Shown: positions 1 through 13,313, counted from the first letter of the stretch. The stretch: DNA of 64,000 nt from Paguma larvata (GCA_030068075.1 CM057824.1:126222414-126286413), one strand, 5' to 3'. Numbers and translations: made by a program. Notes: generated by a model not told the origin, from the sequence alone.

Positions 1-1504
1 GTTCTCGGCTGTCAAGGAACCAGTAGTCCTGTTTCTTAATGTTCCACAAAGCATCTTACACATAGTAAATGCTCAGTAAAATTTTTGGAATTTTTTAATG
101 GGTTCCCAAGACCATGATGACAACCAGGAAAGAAATGAAAACAACAAAGCTTTTATATATTTTATTTTTTTTGTTTTTCTGGAATATCACATGAACATGT
201 CAATTCTTTAGAATAACATAAAAATTACAGTATTAAAAGGAGAAACAACGATGAATTAATACTTTAGGTTGTGCTCGAGTATTTTTTTGGAAGGGGGAAG
301 GAGCCACAATGAATAATGACATCCAGTTTCTCTTTTCTTGATTTGTTATTTAGCTTTAAAATATTTAAGCAATTAGCAAGAATGTTAATATTATTTAGAT
401 TTAGTAAAATATATCATATAAAATAAAATAGGCAGTTATCAGATAACTCTTACTACATTTTGAAGCTCATACTTTTCCACTATTTAAAGTTGAAATAGAA
501 GAAAAAATTATAAATGGCCACAAAGAAAGTTAGAATTGAAATAAGTCAGGTGCTATTTCTTAATATTTACAACGCGCTGCCTCATTGATTTTGATCGACT
601 GTTTAAATACGAGTTGTGCTGCCCTAGGAGTTAAAAGAGGAACTGTACCTAGAGAAAATTCCAGTGAGACCCAACTATTGCAAATAAACCACTAAAATGA
701 CATTGGGTACCAGAGTCCATGTGTGCATGCGCATAGAGGGGAGGCACCGTATTTAAAGAATTTCCCAAAGGTGCTTCCACCTAGAATATAAAGTACTTCG
801 AGAGGTAAGCAGTGTTTTGAAAATGTGCCGATTTGAAGCTTGCCTACATGTTATCAAGCCTGAAGAGTTGCCACAGCAAGTGTTTAGAATTTAAACCAAC
901 AACGGATCTCTTTTCGGCAGAAGTATTTTCTTGTTGACATTGGAGCGAGATGCTGATACCCGGTAACCGTAAGAAGCAGACCGACTTTAGTCAGCTTTAT
1001 TACTGGTGTTTGTTTTTGAAACTTCCCCATTCCTCAAGTGAACCCTGATTCCAGGTCGGCCCTTGTTACCACCCTGCCCGAAAGCTCCTATCCTTACCTG
1101 GATCATGAATGTGAGCCTCCCGGGCCCCAGGCCCCACAGGTTATTTTACGGTGGGGGTTGCAGCCGCGAGCGTTAATCATTGGCAGAGGGTATATCCTTT
1201 GCGAGATACGTAGAGGCTTCTTTCTAAGCCACTTTCAAGTCTAGCATGTCAGATTAGGATTTTTGTTTGGAATGTTAACTGCAAATGGATCTTGCCCACA
1301 CTCCCGTGACTCCATAGATTTTTTTTTTTTTTCTTTTAGTGATCACATGCATAGAAGTTTTGAGCTGTCAGAATTAACTAGATAAAGAAGAGGCCTCTCT
1401 TCTCGCTTTTCACTGGCTGGATATCGATACAATAGAGATGTTGAGTGCAGTTCCAGACTAGTGTTCATAACTGAGCTCCTCAAAGTTGTGGCTCGTTTTC
1501 CCCA
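1..1504. other. intergenic, apparently unique
   Basis: AT-rich DNA without recognisable genes. The stretch 950-1215 is locally richer in CG dinucleotides and G+C than its surroundings; a 68-codon frame at 1038-1244 has no recognisable product. Confidence 0.5.
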
Positions 1505-1715
1505 ATTTCATGAGTTTTGAGCCGTGTGACCTTGGGCAAATTTCTTACCTTCTTAAAGCCTCAGTAAACTGGTTATTAACATCGGTACTTGCCTTCATAA
1601 CATTGTTATGAGAATTAAATTAAATAACCCGTATAGAGTAGATTGTATCTTCTCTGGGACACTGAATGAAAAGCATTCAAATTATTAGCTGCTACTATTA
1701 ACATCATAATATTTC
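1505..1715 (+). repeat. MIR element
   Basis: Core word GTGTGACCTTGGGCAAATTTC followed by CTTAAAGCCTCAGTAAACTGG and a GAGAATTAAAT tail segment are diagnostic of the mammal-wide MIR SINE in sense orientation. Confidence 0.75.
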
Positions 1716-1821
1716 GATAAATCAAACCAAGTAGTTCCTTATTTCTCCCCCTTCTCCTTCTACCTTTCCCTAAATTCTGTATTGCTCCCACCACAATGAG
1801 GGTTAAGTTGTCAGGGCTTAG

Positions 1822-1861
1822 TGTTGTTGTTGTTGTTGTTATTATTATTATTATTATTATT
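1822..1861 (+). repeat. GTT-ATT trinucleotide array
   Basis: GTTGTT repeats change to ATTATT repeats; simple repeat. Confidence 0.93.
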
Positions 1862-4800
1862 TGCTGTCCCTAGTTTTTAAAAATCCTTTTAATTTAATGT
1901 CTCAGACAATTCTTTATCCCTGCAAAGTAGCAGTATTCTTACGTGGTGTTGCTTACACACATTGTTGCAATTCTGGTTTGCAGTTCCCTAGTAAATAGGA
2001 CTCCTTTAAAGACTAAGAGACACCAACCATTTTGTCAGCGGAATATTACCACTACATTTTAAATATCTGACATGTGAGTCATTTATGTTTGGGGACTCAT
2101 TTTAAGTCAAGGACTTAATGTGTTGAAGAAGGAGAAGTCGGAAGAGGAGGAGGAGGGGAAGGAGAAAAAGGAGAAGAAGGAGAAGAAGGAGAGGAGGAGG
2201 AGGAGTTGAAACGATGGGGCAAGCTGCATGCCTGGGCAGAGCAGTACCAGAGTAAATCTCAACTAGCAACAGTATCCTGGTGTTATCAAGAGTCAGAAGC
2301 AAGAAACATCCTTTTCTAGTCCAAAGACTTTCAGACCAAATGGAATATAAATGCGAACTTGGAACTGCAAAAAAAAAAAAAAAAATTATTCCATCAATGG
2401 ATAATGAAACTAAAGGAGACAGCAAGCCCAAAATGCTTTATTGGGAATAAAACAAAAACAAAACATCTCAGCTTGACACACCAATAAAATGTTACAACTT
2501 TTCCAAAAGCAAAAGGTTGTTCAAAAACCACTTCACTAAGTTATCAAATGAGATACCGGGTTGTTGAAGATGGTGCCAGAAGGAAACACTCTGATTGGCT
2601 AGAAACGAACTCAATATAACACCTGCACCCTCAACTAGCTTAAAATCAGAGTAAGTTTTTTATTAGCAACAGGAATTTTTTTTCACAAAAACATGCTTAT
2701 TATTCAACTGTGACACAATCGATTCATGTTGATTTAAAAAGTCAATAATGTTCCATTTTTAATATATCATAATTTCATTTTCCTCAGTCTATGTACTGTT
2801 AACTTTATTTTTAATTAAAATTGACTTTTATTAGTTTTACCTGCTAATCCTTTATATTAGAATAATAGTATCTATTGATTGTGTCGATAGCAAACTTACC
2901 TTATGTTACATAGTACTTGTAAAAATGTTTTATAAAAAGTAAATATCTACCTACAAATATTTTATAAACATGTACATAAAATGTATTATATTTCTAGATT
3001 GGTAATTTTATTTTATTAATTTAATATCTTAAACTCTCAAGATACAAGTGTTATAGCCATCTGTGCATGCTGTCCTAGCTTGCTCTGGAGAAAAGAGAGT
3101 ACTTAAAATCTTTCTTCGGCTTATCTTCAACTCAAATCATCTCATTTGATTTCTGGGTTAAGGAACAGTCCAGAAACATGCCAGGTTACAGCACAACTGT
3201 CAGCATGTTTTTCTTTTACACAAATCTTTTATTCTGCTTTTAGACCTCTATTCTATGATTTGTCAGTACATTTCACACAAAGTCATCTAGGCAAATTTAG
3301 ATGTGTCCTGAATATTCACTTATTTCTGCACACAAAAGCTGATCAAATATCTGGTTTTCTTGTAATTTTACAAACGAAAACATGTTCTAATATGTTAGTG
3401 TTGAAGGAAACGAGAAGGGATTCCATGGAATGTTTCTTCATGTCACCTTGAAGAAATTGTCATACACCATCTGCTGGTTTATTGAGCATACAGAATGGCA
3501 ATGTTGATGAATTCTTCTTCAGTAAATGATACGTATTGACATAGCCACCAGCCATATCCTAACAACCAGCAGCATGCCAAGGTGCTTTGAAATACATCCA
3601 GCTTAAATTATCCATAGGTATTTTGTATTTGTGAAGTGACTAATACTCTAAATAATCTATTTTGGTTTGCGCTGTGCTTCATTTATACATGCTGGTAAAT
3701 GCCTTTCAAACCAGCTCACAAATGGAATGCTAACAGTCTTCCCTGTCTTCATTGTCCTTGTGGGTTGCCATCTGAGAATTCTTGCCCTGTTAAGAATGTA
3801 CAGGCTGAAAAAAGGTCATCGGTCTATTTGAATGTCAAAAATAATTTAGAAACCATTCTCTCTATTTTATTCCTTGCATTTACTAATGTGTGTATGGGAA
3901 GCAAATGATAACTATAGCCTAGAAATGAGAATTATTCCGTAAATCATTAAGACCAAAGTCTCAGTGATTCCCAAACAAGGAGGAAATTCAACACAGCTTC
4001 TCAAGCAGAAAAAGTTGGGGGTCCAAACGTGGGTGATGAGGGAGAGAGATTGCTTATATAATTAATAAATAGCTGATTTTGAAAATTGAGGAAGGAGGCT
4101 CTTATGAATCATGGAGTAAATCATGGAATGCGGAGTCATGGGAAAAACATGGAAAATGCCAGAATCTCAATTCTGCAACCTGGTTTATGGGTAGGTAGGC
4201 TGAAAGACTTGAAAGAAAATAGAAACCTACTGTCAAGCATTGGATGCCCAGTATTGTAGCATTGCTTCATAATTAAAAATATTAAATACGGTTCAGTTCA
4301 AGAATTAGAATCACTCCAGGTACTTTAAGCAGGAAAAGAATCAAATCAAAGAATTCTATAAAATCTTTGGAAGAATTGGAGGTGTGGATTGATCTGGGCC
4401 TCTATATTTGTCAGAAAAAGAAGGCAGGGGATTGGGAATCACTGATGAAACTACTGAATTTAAAAAAAAAATACCACCACTGCTGTGCTCAGGGATAGAA
4501 AAAAAAAAAAAAAAGGCCCTGCCAGAGCAATGCCCTTGGTGCCCAAAAAACTGGCGACGGAACACTGGCCCCCAGACGCCAGCTGCCTCCCTCAGGGCAG
4601 TTTCCTCCTGACATCATTAATTCTGCTTCTCAAGTATGTCTGCCAGCAGAACACCGTGTCAGGCATGCAGGAGGTGTCTCCGGCTCACTTCTGCCTTCCC
4701 GGGGTCTGGTATCTATGTTGGGGGAGCTTATTATCAAATATAGAGCCATGGATGCCAGAGAGCCTGCGTGCTCTGCCATGCAGAAAGACCCATGAGAAAG

Positions 4801-5331
4801 AAGCAAGTATGGATGTCAATTTTACACCAAGTAAACATATTCAGTACATTTACAAAGTGTTTTCATGGTCAGAGTGATACGCACTCCTCATAAAAACCCA
4901 TTGAGATAAAGAGTGCTATCACCACTTAACAGAGGAAGAAATTTACCATGGGAAATTTTCCCATGTCTAAATACGGATGGAATAAAGTGCTAGGAGGAGT
5001 CATTTGGTGGCACAGGTTTGCTTTTGAACCCCTCTGCGTTAAGGTCACAGTGTCTCTATTGGGGTCTGCTGAGCAAGGCCATTATCTGTATCTTGATTAT
5101 CAAACGTCTATAAAGGAAAGATGTATGTAGCTAAAACGTGATGAAAAATAATATATACGTCTATACTAAGTATGAGGAGATGATGTTCTGAAATTGAATA
5201 AGAGAGTACATTTATCGAATCAAAGTGAAACACTGAATTTTATCTTATATACTTAGAAATGGATAGCTTCATATTTATGCCAATAAACTAAAACTAGGAT
5301 AACACATATTTCCTTCTGAGACCTTGAAAAG

Positions 5332-5332
<1 letters not shown>
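1862..5332. other. intergenic, no gene seen
   Basis: AT-rich, mostly unique-looking sequence with A runs at about 2370-2386 and 4499-4514. Short open frames (for example at 3146-3451 and 4485-4877) have no recognisable domain. Confidence 0.5.
2126..2208 (+). repeat. purine-rich low-complexity tract
   Basis: Repeated GGAGAAG and GGAGGAGG units; the minus-strand leucine-rich frame covering it is a simple-repeat translation. Confidence 0.8.

Positions 5333-5375
<43 letters not shown>
5333..5375 (+). repeat. CA microsatellite
   Basis: Uninterrupted CA repeats, about 21 units. Confidence 0.97.
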
Positions 5376-5377
<2 letters not shown>

Positions 5378-5668
5378 ATCTAGAACAGCTCTGGTTCAGA
5401 TAATGTGATTTTTGAAAGCATGTCAACTTGGCTGTGAATTATTACACCAATAGGATATAATTAACCAATCATTTATTTCCTTCATGAGTATACTGAAAAC
5501 TACCAATGCTATTCTTCAAATGATCTTTCAGACATTACTCTGAACCATAGCACACCGTGCTCTGCATTGTGTTATCGATACTCTCGCACTAAATTGAACT
5601 CCAAATTGAGGAGGTAAAACATGTTGAAGAAATTAGCAAATACTGTCCATAAGTACAAGCCTAAGGTA

Positions 5669-5715
5669 TTATCTATCTCGAGATAGATAAGATAATATCT
5701 ATCTCGAGATAGATA
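5669..5715. repeat. tandemly duplicated perfect palindrome
   Basis: The 20-base self-complementary word TATCTATCTCGAGATAGATA occurs at 5670-5689 and again at 5696-5715, in units 26 bases apart. The first copy extends to a 22-base palindrome (5669-5690). Each copy has a CTCGAG centre. No gene or known element is recognised around it. Confidence 0.95.
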
Positions 5716-7861
5716 ATTTACAGCTTCCTACGTCAAATGTTGATGGAAAGCATTTGAGAATAGAGTGCGGATTAGGCTGAGATGAAATTTCAAGAGGATT
5801 GAATAGGGATTAGCTGCTACTGTTTTGGAATCCCAGGCCTACAGAATGCTAGATCGCTCCACTCAATATTCTAGCTCCACATATCTCATAGTTATTAGTT
5901 CCACCACCCCAATGGCTTCTGTCATCTCCGAAGCATCTCCACATCTGTTTCCTAATTGCTTATTTTTCCTCCCCAAAATATATTCCAATCCCTTTCAGGA
6001 GTGATTCTTGTGTTCTCCCAAGCTCAGCAGTCTCTTCCCTGACTTCTCTATTCAGAAATGGACATTGGCCAAGACATTCTTGGTAGATGATTTGTAGTCT
6101 CCATTACCGCTACTACTGACAGCACTGAAAACCTAGATGGGCACAGAAGGCCTTTCGGTGGCGATCACACTGCATCACTATCACAGCTCATTCACTTTGC
6201 TTAACTCTCAAAGCTCACTTTTTGCTCTCACCACCCCCCATCCACCCACACGAGTTATGAACTGCCTGTGTTTTTTATAGTCCTTGTATACTTAGGCCAA
6301 CAGAATTTGACTATTTGCCCAAGCAAAATATCATCATGTAATCTATAAAATCACGCCATGATCGGCCCAGAGAATACAGAGATTCACTTATTCATTATTT
6401 TTTGGAAATGTTTTATTTGCTTAGAATCATGAAATTTTCAAATTGGGACAATATTGCTCCTTTATCTGGTAATAAGTAAGAGATCTCAACCAGTGTTAAA
6501 AGGACTGCATTGTCCATGTGAGTTTCATTCAGATGAGGAGAACTGGCAGGTGTAGGCTGAAGGATTCAATTTCAAGTAAAATGTGAAGCCAGAGAATTAT
6601 GCTTCCATAGATCTGGCTAGGCACGTCTCCTTATTTTTCTAGTTCCCCCCCCCTTCATTTAACTCCTGCAACCTTAAAAACCCTTAGTGGTGAGGAGGGT
6701 CTGGGGAGGGAATGGGGAGGTGGGGCAGATAAGGGAGAAGAGAGTGGAGAAGGATAAGATTTGGGGAAGTTTGAGGAGAAGCGAAGAAATGTAGTTCCTA
6801 CTGTCACTGAAAAATCAGACTGAAGGGACAGCGGGAGCTCCTGCTGTGAGCCGCATAGCTGGTGATTTCATTCCAAAGGCAGCTGGAACAGAGCTCCTTC
6901 CAAAGAAGGCATCAGTGACTGTTTATTAAAAGGGCAGAATTGCTCAACTGCAATCCCAAGAGATTACTTTACCTGTTCGGAATGTTTGGGGACATCCCTC
7001 ACCATTCCTGGTTACCGGAAACAGGTTAGCATTGGTGGGGGAGGGTCTGGGGAGAAGGGCTTGACACACACCTCCACACACCTCTCGGAGAAGGACGGAA
7101 CAATTTTCGTATTGCTAACGTGGAAGAACGGTCGAAAGTATGAAAAATCCGCGAAGTGAAATGTGGAAGTGTCATTGAAAAAACTGGTAGTAAACCAGGC
7201 TAGAAATGCTGTCAGGACTCTGACCCAGAGAATAAAATATCGAACAACTGATACAGATGGGTAGGACCACTGCAAGTAGACACAATGAAGAGTGTTGGAA
7301 AGGGGCCTTAGAAGGTCTGGGGGTCTAGTGGACGGTCTGGGGAGACCCTAGCATTAACAACTGTTTCATTATTGTAATGACCTGTACACACAAAACAATG
7401 TGTTATGGCCTGAATATCAGCCCTGCTGGGATATAATTCAAATGCTGATAACACCATTTATGGTCTTTAGCAGCCTGATGTTCTGCCTAATGACCAGAAG
7501 GAATTTGCTTGTTCACAGTAGTACATACCTTTCCGTGATTTGCAATGTATGTCTTTTACTATACTTCAATCACTTCATGCTTTAACATTGGCTAGTTACT
7601 GGATTTTTTTATCAGATACCTTGATTCTTATGAAAATAATGTCAAAACAAATTCTGTCATTTTTCACAAATAATTCTAAGAGTGTGGCTACCATATTAAT
7701 CAAGGGTACTGATGTGTGAAATAGTGGAATATTTCATCAAATGTTTAGTCAGTCAATGTACAGCTAATACCAATATAAACATAGTTAATGATAAATTTTC
7801 ATATCAGGAGCCTGCATCAGAATTTACCAGTCAAGATAAAAGATCAAAATAAAGCTTGAAC
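5716..7861. other. intergenic with G-rich words
   Basis: No gene seen. Contains a C run near 6645, potential G-quadruplex tracts at 6697-6725 and 7037-7059, and four copies of GGTCTGGGG between 6698 and 7344. Confidence 0.5.
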
Positions 7862-8038
7862 TTTTTTTGAGAGAGAGAAAGAGAGAGAGAGAGAGGCAGA
7901 AAGAAAGGGAGAAAGAATCTTAAGCAGGCTCCATCAGTGTGGAGCCTGATGCAGGGCTCAACCCCACGATCCTGAGATCATGACCTGAGCCAAAATCTGG
8001 AGTTGGAAGCTCAACCGACTGACTGAAGGGTGACTCCC
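7862..8038 (-). mobile_element. CAN-SINE, minus strand
   Basis: Reads as the complement of the cat tRNA-derived SINE: GAGA-rich block, AAGCAGGCTCC, GAGATCATGACCTGAGCC, then a degraded head. Its divergence and broken head suggest an older copy. Confidence 0.85.
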
Positions 8039-8040
8039 TT

Positions 8041-8111
8041 CACCTGTCTTGTCTAATCTTCAGCCCTCACCTCTGGCAACCACCAACTCTGTATCTATGA
8101 AATTGGAGGTT

Positions 8112-8153
<42 letters not shown>

Positions 8154-8660
8154 GGCTGGAGGCTTTTTTTGTTTTTTTCATTTTTTGCTTTTTTTTGCCT
8201 TTTTTCTTATAGTTCACATACACATGAGATCACGTGGTATTTGTTTTCTCTGTCCGACTTTATAGACTTTGCATAATGCCTTCAGTGAGCATCCATGCTA
8301 TTGCAAATGGCAAGATTTCCTTATTTTTTATGGCCAAATAATAATCCATCATGTGTGTGCGTGTGTGTGTATTACATTTTTATTATCCAATAATATATTA
8401 ATGGAAATATAGGTTGTTTCCACATCTTAGCTATTGTAAATAATACTACAACAAACACGAGGATGCATATATCTTTTCAAGGCAGCGTTTTTGTTTTCTC
8501 TGGTAAACAACTAGAGGTAGAATTGCTGGATCGTATGGTAGTTCTATTTTTAGTTTTTTCAGGAAAATTTATACTGTTCCATATTGGTTATACCAATTTA
8601 CACTCCCACCAGCAGTGCCCTTGTTGCCAACACTTGTTATTTCTCAAAAATTTCATTTCT
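8041..8660 (-). mobile_element. old LINE-1 3' fragment, minus strand
   Basis: Read on the minus strand this is the end of an old L1 ORF2 and the adjacent 3' region. The + strand words TTGCATAATGCCTTCAGTGAG, CCAAATAATAATCCATCATG, GTTGTTTCCACATCTTAGC and ACTCCCACCAGCAGTGC are complements of typical L1 3' sequence. Two TG arrays (8112-8151 and 8351-8372) lie inside it. Divergence suggests a mammal-wide L1M family. Confidence 0.75.
8112..8151 (+). repeat. TG microsatellite
   Basis: Uninterrupted GT/TG array inside the minus-strand L1 fragment. Confidence 0.95.
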
Positions 8661-10164
8661 TTTATTACTTTATATTGTCTTATTCTACACACATAAACTG
8701 TTTCAACATGCTTACTCAAGTTCAGTTAGGTGTGGTTTTTATGTTTTCAGCCAACTTACTATTAAACATACTGTTTATGGTGAAGACATTAACTCATCAA
8801 ATTAATAGTATCAAGTAACAAGTAGGTTATTTACAAGAATTATGTGTATTTTCTCAATGCTTGCTAAATCTTTCTGAAATTAAGCTCAGAATTTCACACT
8901 TTGTTGTATTAAATATATCCAACTATTTTAAACTTAAGAAAGTACCTAAAATTGTTTATGAGAGTTTCATGCCTTCCAAAGTATTTTTGCAAGATTTAAG
9001 TTTTAAAAAGTAAAAGTATAATTAGTGCCAAATTCTTTTTGAGACCTTTAAGAAGAAATATACATAAAATAGTATAAGAAAGATCAAATGAACTAAAAAT
9101 CAGAGAAAAACTCTTTGCCATCTACAGCAGAAATAGTACTTGAAGAAAGCAGAAAGCAACTGGAACCAAATAGCCAGTTTCCACAGGACAAATTGACATG
9201 AAAGAATATAACCTAGGAAGGGTGTTCCTACCATGAGTGCTAATACTGGTTAGAAAACTTTGCTTGCAAATAATAGAAAATACAACTCAAAGTGATTAAC
9301 AACTAAAGAGAATGTAACCTCAAACCCAAAGATATGATGGTTCAGGATGGACTTGAGCTACAGGTGTAAGCACTTCACTAAGGATCTAATTTCTTTATCT
9401 TGCCAATCCACCTTCTGACAACCTTGTTTCCTTCTAAATATGCCTCTTCTTATAATACCATGATGAAACCATATGCATCCACCTATCCAGCCTTCGAGAC
9501 CTCCCCAAACAAAACAAAACAAAAATAAAACAAAACAAAACCTGAGACAATGAGGAATCGGTGCTGGGAAAGCATTCAATAAATGTCCTCCAAAATAAAT
9601 ACACTGAAACAATAACTGAAGTCATGAAAAACTTTCTCCAATTAGTCATACACAAGTCACAAGATTTTGATCATTGGATATTAAATATTAAGTCTGAATA
9701 TGATGAAGACATTAATTATGCCTGTAATGAAATATGTAAGTTGATATAAAAAACAAAGTAATATTTAATTAATAAATACTCTGCCAGAACAGCATGTTTT
9801 TCACCAATTATAACTACTGATATAAATAAGTAATGCTTCCCTGTACTCAGTGTTCTGCCAACAAAAATTCAATTATGAGGCAAAATGGCAGTTAAGGGCT
9901 TCTATTTGGATAAAAGTTCTAGGAAACCCTAAAGACTTCTAAGTGGAATGCATTTGAAATTAGAATTTTGGAAGAAATATGAAAACTATCAATAAAAAAA
10001 TGTTAGGGTATTTTAAACAGATTAAAGAACACAGAGTACATCTGAAATCTAAATGTAAAAATGACAGTAGAAAATAGTGCTTACTCAAAAGAAGGTTGAT
10101 GAAATAAATCTGAGAACAAAAACAAAATTTTTACAGGTAGAATTTAGAGTAAAAAATAAGGACA
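8661..10164. other. intergenic, no gene seen
   Basis: AT-rich sequence; an AAAAC repeat at about 9507-9540. Weak open frames around 9358-9749 have no recognisable product. Confidence 0.5.
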
Positions 10165-11559
10165 AATAGAAAACCAAGAAATGGACCCACAATTATATGG
10201 TCAACTAATCAACAAAGCAGGAAGAATATCCCATGGAAAAAAGACAGTCTCTTCAAAAAATGTTATTGGGAAAACTGGACATCAATATGTGGAAGAATGA
10301 AACTGGACCACTTTCTTACACCATACACAAAAATAAATTCAAAATGGATGAATGACCTAAATGTGAGACAAGAAACCATTAAAATCCTAGTGGAGAAAAC
10401 AGACAGCAATCTCTTTGACCTTGGCTATAGGAACTTCTTACTAGACATGTCACCAGAGGCAAGGGAAACAAAAGCAAAAATGAACTACTGGGACTTCATC
10501 AAGAGAAAAATATTCTGCCTAGTGAAGGAAACAACCAACAAAATTAAAAGGCAGCCTACAGAATGGGAGAAGATATTTACAAATGACATATCTGAAAAAG
10601 CATTAGTATTCAAAATCTGTAAAGAACTTATCAAACTCAACACCCAAAATGCAAATAATTCAGTTAAGAAATGGGCAGATGTGGAAGAACATTTTTCCAA
10701 TGACATCCAGATGGCCCACAGACACATGAAAATACGCTCAGCATCACTCATCATCAGGGAAATACAAATCAAAACCATGATGAGAAACCACCTCGCACCT
10801 GTCAGAATGGCTAAAATTAACAACACAAGGAACAACAGGTGTTGGCGAGGATGTGGAGAAAGGGGAACCCTCTTGGACTGTTGGTGGGAATGCAAACTGG
10901 TGCAGCCACTCTGGAAAACAGTATGGAGTTTCCTTAAATAGTTAAAAATAGAACTTCCCTACAATCCAGCAACTGCACTAGTAGATATTTACCTAAAGAA
11001 TACAAAAATACAGATTCGAAGGGTATATGCACCTCAATGTTTATAGCAACATTATCAACAATAGTTATACTAGTGAAAGAGCCCTAATGTTCATCAACTG
11101 CTAAATGGATAAAGAAGATATGAGATAGATACATGTGCGCACGCGCGCACACACACACACACACGGAATATTACTCATCCATCAAAAAGAATGAGATCTT
11201 GCCATTTGCAATGACAGTGAATGGAGCTAGAGTGTTTAATGCTCAGCGAAATAAGTCAGGAATTTGTCAGAGAAAGACAAATACCATATGATTTCACTCA
11301 TATGTGGAATTTAAGAAACAAAATAGATAAACATATGGGAAGGGGAAAGGGGGGGGAAATCAAAGCATATAAGACTCTTAACCATAGAGAACAAACTGAG
11401 GGTTGGTAGAGGGAGGGTGGGTGGATGGGCTAGATGGGTGAAGAGTATTCAGAAGGGCACTTGTAAGTGATGAATCACTGAATTCTACTCCTGATACCAA
11501 TCTTGCACTTTATGTTAACTAACTAGAATTTAAATAAAAATTTAAAAAGAAAAAAAAAG
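10165..11559 (+). mobile_element. 5'-truncated LINE-1
   Basis: This is the 3' 1.4 kb of an L1 in sense orientation, beginning inside ORF2 and ending after the 3' UTR in TTAAATAAAAATTTAAAAAG. An uninterrupted 214-residue stretch of the ORF2 C-terminus runs from 10297 to 10941 ([18 protein letters not shown] to WKTVWSFLK) and includes the cysteine-rich [18 protein letters not shown] region near its end. Its state is better than the matching part of the 28-34 kb L1, suggesting a younger insertion. There is no promoter or N-terminal domain, so it is not active. Confidence 0.9.
11131..11164 (+). repeat. alternating CA/CG array in L1
   Basis: A 34-base alternating purine-pyrimidine run including GCGCACGCGCGCAC then CA repeats, located in the L1 3' region. 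Confidence 0.9.
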
Positions 11560-11909
11560 ATGAAAACAAAATATTTTCACCATTCTTTTGCATAAAAATT
11601 TAAAATACAGTAACAGGAATAATGAAATCCAACCTAGTGAATCTGAACCATATCCCCCCCAGTTTATTTAACAGGTAAGTGGGCAAATTATGGTACAAAA
11701 GAATAGCCATGAATTAGTCTAAACTATGAGTAGAAATCCTCAAAAATATCTTCAATAAAGTCTCCAGTTTTAGCTATGTGGACAAAATGACTGAGACCAA
11801 GTTTTACCAGATTAGTAATAAACTTACCTGCAGCAAATTTAAATCATGGCCTTGTTTATAGTGGACCATTAACTGTAATGAAAAATGTACAGGCTGCCAC
11901 ACGGGAGGA

Positions 11910-12123
11910 AGACACAAATGGGTGGTTCAGTCGGTTCAGCGGCCGACTTCAACTCAGGTCATGATCTCACGGTCTGTGAATTCGAGCCCCGCATCGGGCT
12001 CTGTGCTGACAGCTCAGAGCCTGGAGCCTGTTTCGGATTCCGTGTCTGCCTCTCTCTCTGCCCTTCCTCTGCTCATGCTCTGTCTCTCTGTCTCTCAAAA
12101 ATAAATAAATGTTAAAAAAAAAT
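11910..12123 (+). mobile_element. CAN-SINE (cat type)
   Basis: Contains TCATGATCTCACGGTCTGTG, GGGCTCTGTGCTGACAGCTC, a CT block and TCTCAAAAATAAATAAATG. The head is slightly damaged. The open frames across it are reads through the SINE. Confidence 0.92.
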
Positions 12124-12373
12124 TTCTTAATTACAGATATCCCAACGTTCATTGTCACGGTTAGAGTTGCCTAGGATGTAGCCATTCTTACTTTCATAAT
12201 AGTCATACAACAGTAATAAATTCTTTTCTTTTGTATTTTTATCACAACTATAATATCTTGGCTGTGTCATGTATTAAGCAGGCTTCAGTGGGCTAGCCTA
12301 GGACTAGAGTGTTTACAATGAAGTAACATGTTAACATGTCCTTTGTCCAAATAATCAACTTAGTTTACTTTTA

Positions 12374-12583
12374 TTTTCTTATTTTTTTTTAATTTTATTT
12401 ATTTATTTTGAGAGAGAGAGACAGCATGAGTGAGGGTGGGGCAGAGAGAGAGGGAGGAGAGAGAGAATTCCACTGTCAGCAGGGAGCCCGATGTGGGGCT
12501 TGAACTGATGAACCTTGATATCATGACCTAAGCCAATTCAAGAGCCAGATGCTTAACCGACTGAGCTACCCAGGTGCCCCAGA
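12374..12583 (-). mobile_element. CAN-SINE, minus strand, with TSD
   Basis: A poly-T/AT start, GAGAGAG block, GATATCATGACCTAAGCC and the complement of the head ending CCCAGGTGCCCC. It is flanked by the direct repeat AGTTTACTTTTA at 12362 and 12584. Confidence 0.92.
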
Positions 12584-13313
12584 AGTTTACTTTTAAAACA
12601 TAACTAATTGATATGCTAACTACCTATATCAATATACAGTTGTAAAAATAGTGTATTTATTACCACTTTATAGTGCTTAGTAACACTGAACACTCCAAAT
12701 TAAATTAAATTGAGGCCTTGTATACTTATTATAGACATTTTTAGCTGTTGAACTCTCACTAGTACTACTTTGTTTCTTCTCTATTAAGTAAAATCAAAGG
12801 CATGACAAAATATTTGACAAGTGTAATAAGTTTTATTTATTTCTGAAGAAAGGATTTTTCCCCCTTTGGAGTATCCATTGATGCCTTCCCCTGGCATCTA
12901 GCTTATTCTCCTGTCTCAAAAGCAATGACACATTCACAGAGAAGCAACTCTGTATCAACCACGTTACAGATCCCCATAGAGTTACCCACCTAAGGAAGTA
13001 AAAATTCAGTCTATTTCTGGTTTTGGTAAGTTAAACTGAGTTGTTTCCCTCATGATCCTTTTTGTTTTCGGTTCCAAAATGAGAATTCAGTCAGCTAGAG
13101 GATCTTCTGTCTAGCACACACAACCAATCCTTTCTCTTCTATGGGAAGCATTTTTCCTTCTGTATCAATGCCTAGTTACATGTAACCACTGGTATGAGGC
13201 TGTCTTGAATACATTGGAGTCCTTTCAGAAACCAAGAGGTCCTTTAGTGCTTCTTCACTATATTAAGAGGAGACAAACATATTTCACCAAGTGCATCTAA
13301 CAATGCCAAGTTA

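Noticed and set aside
10297..10941. 214-residue open frame as a host gene
   Set aside because: It is the C-terminal part of L1 ORF2, sharing whole motifs with the L1 at 33.4-34.1 kb.
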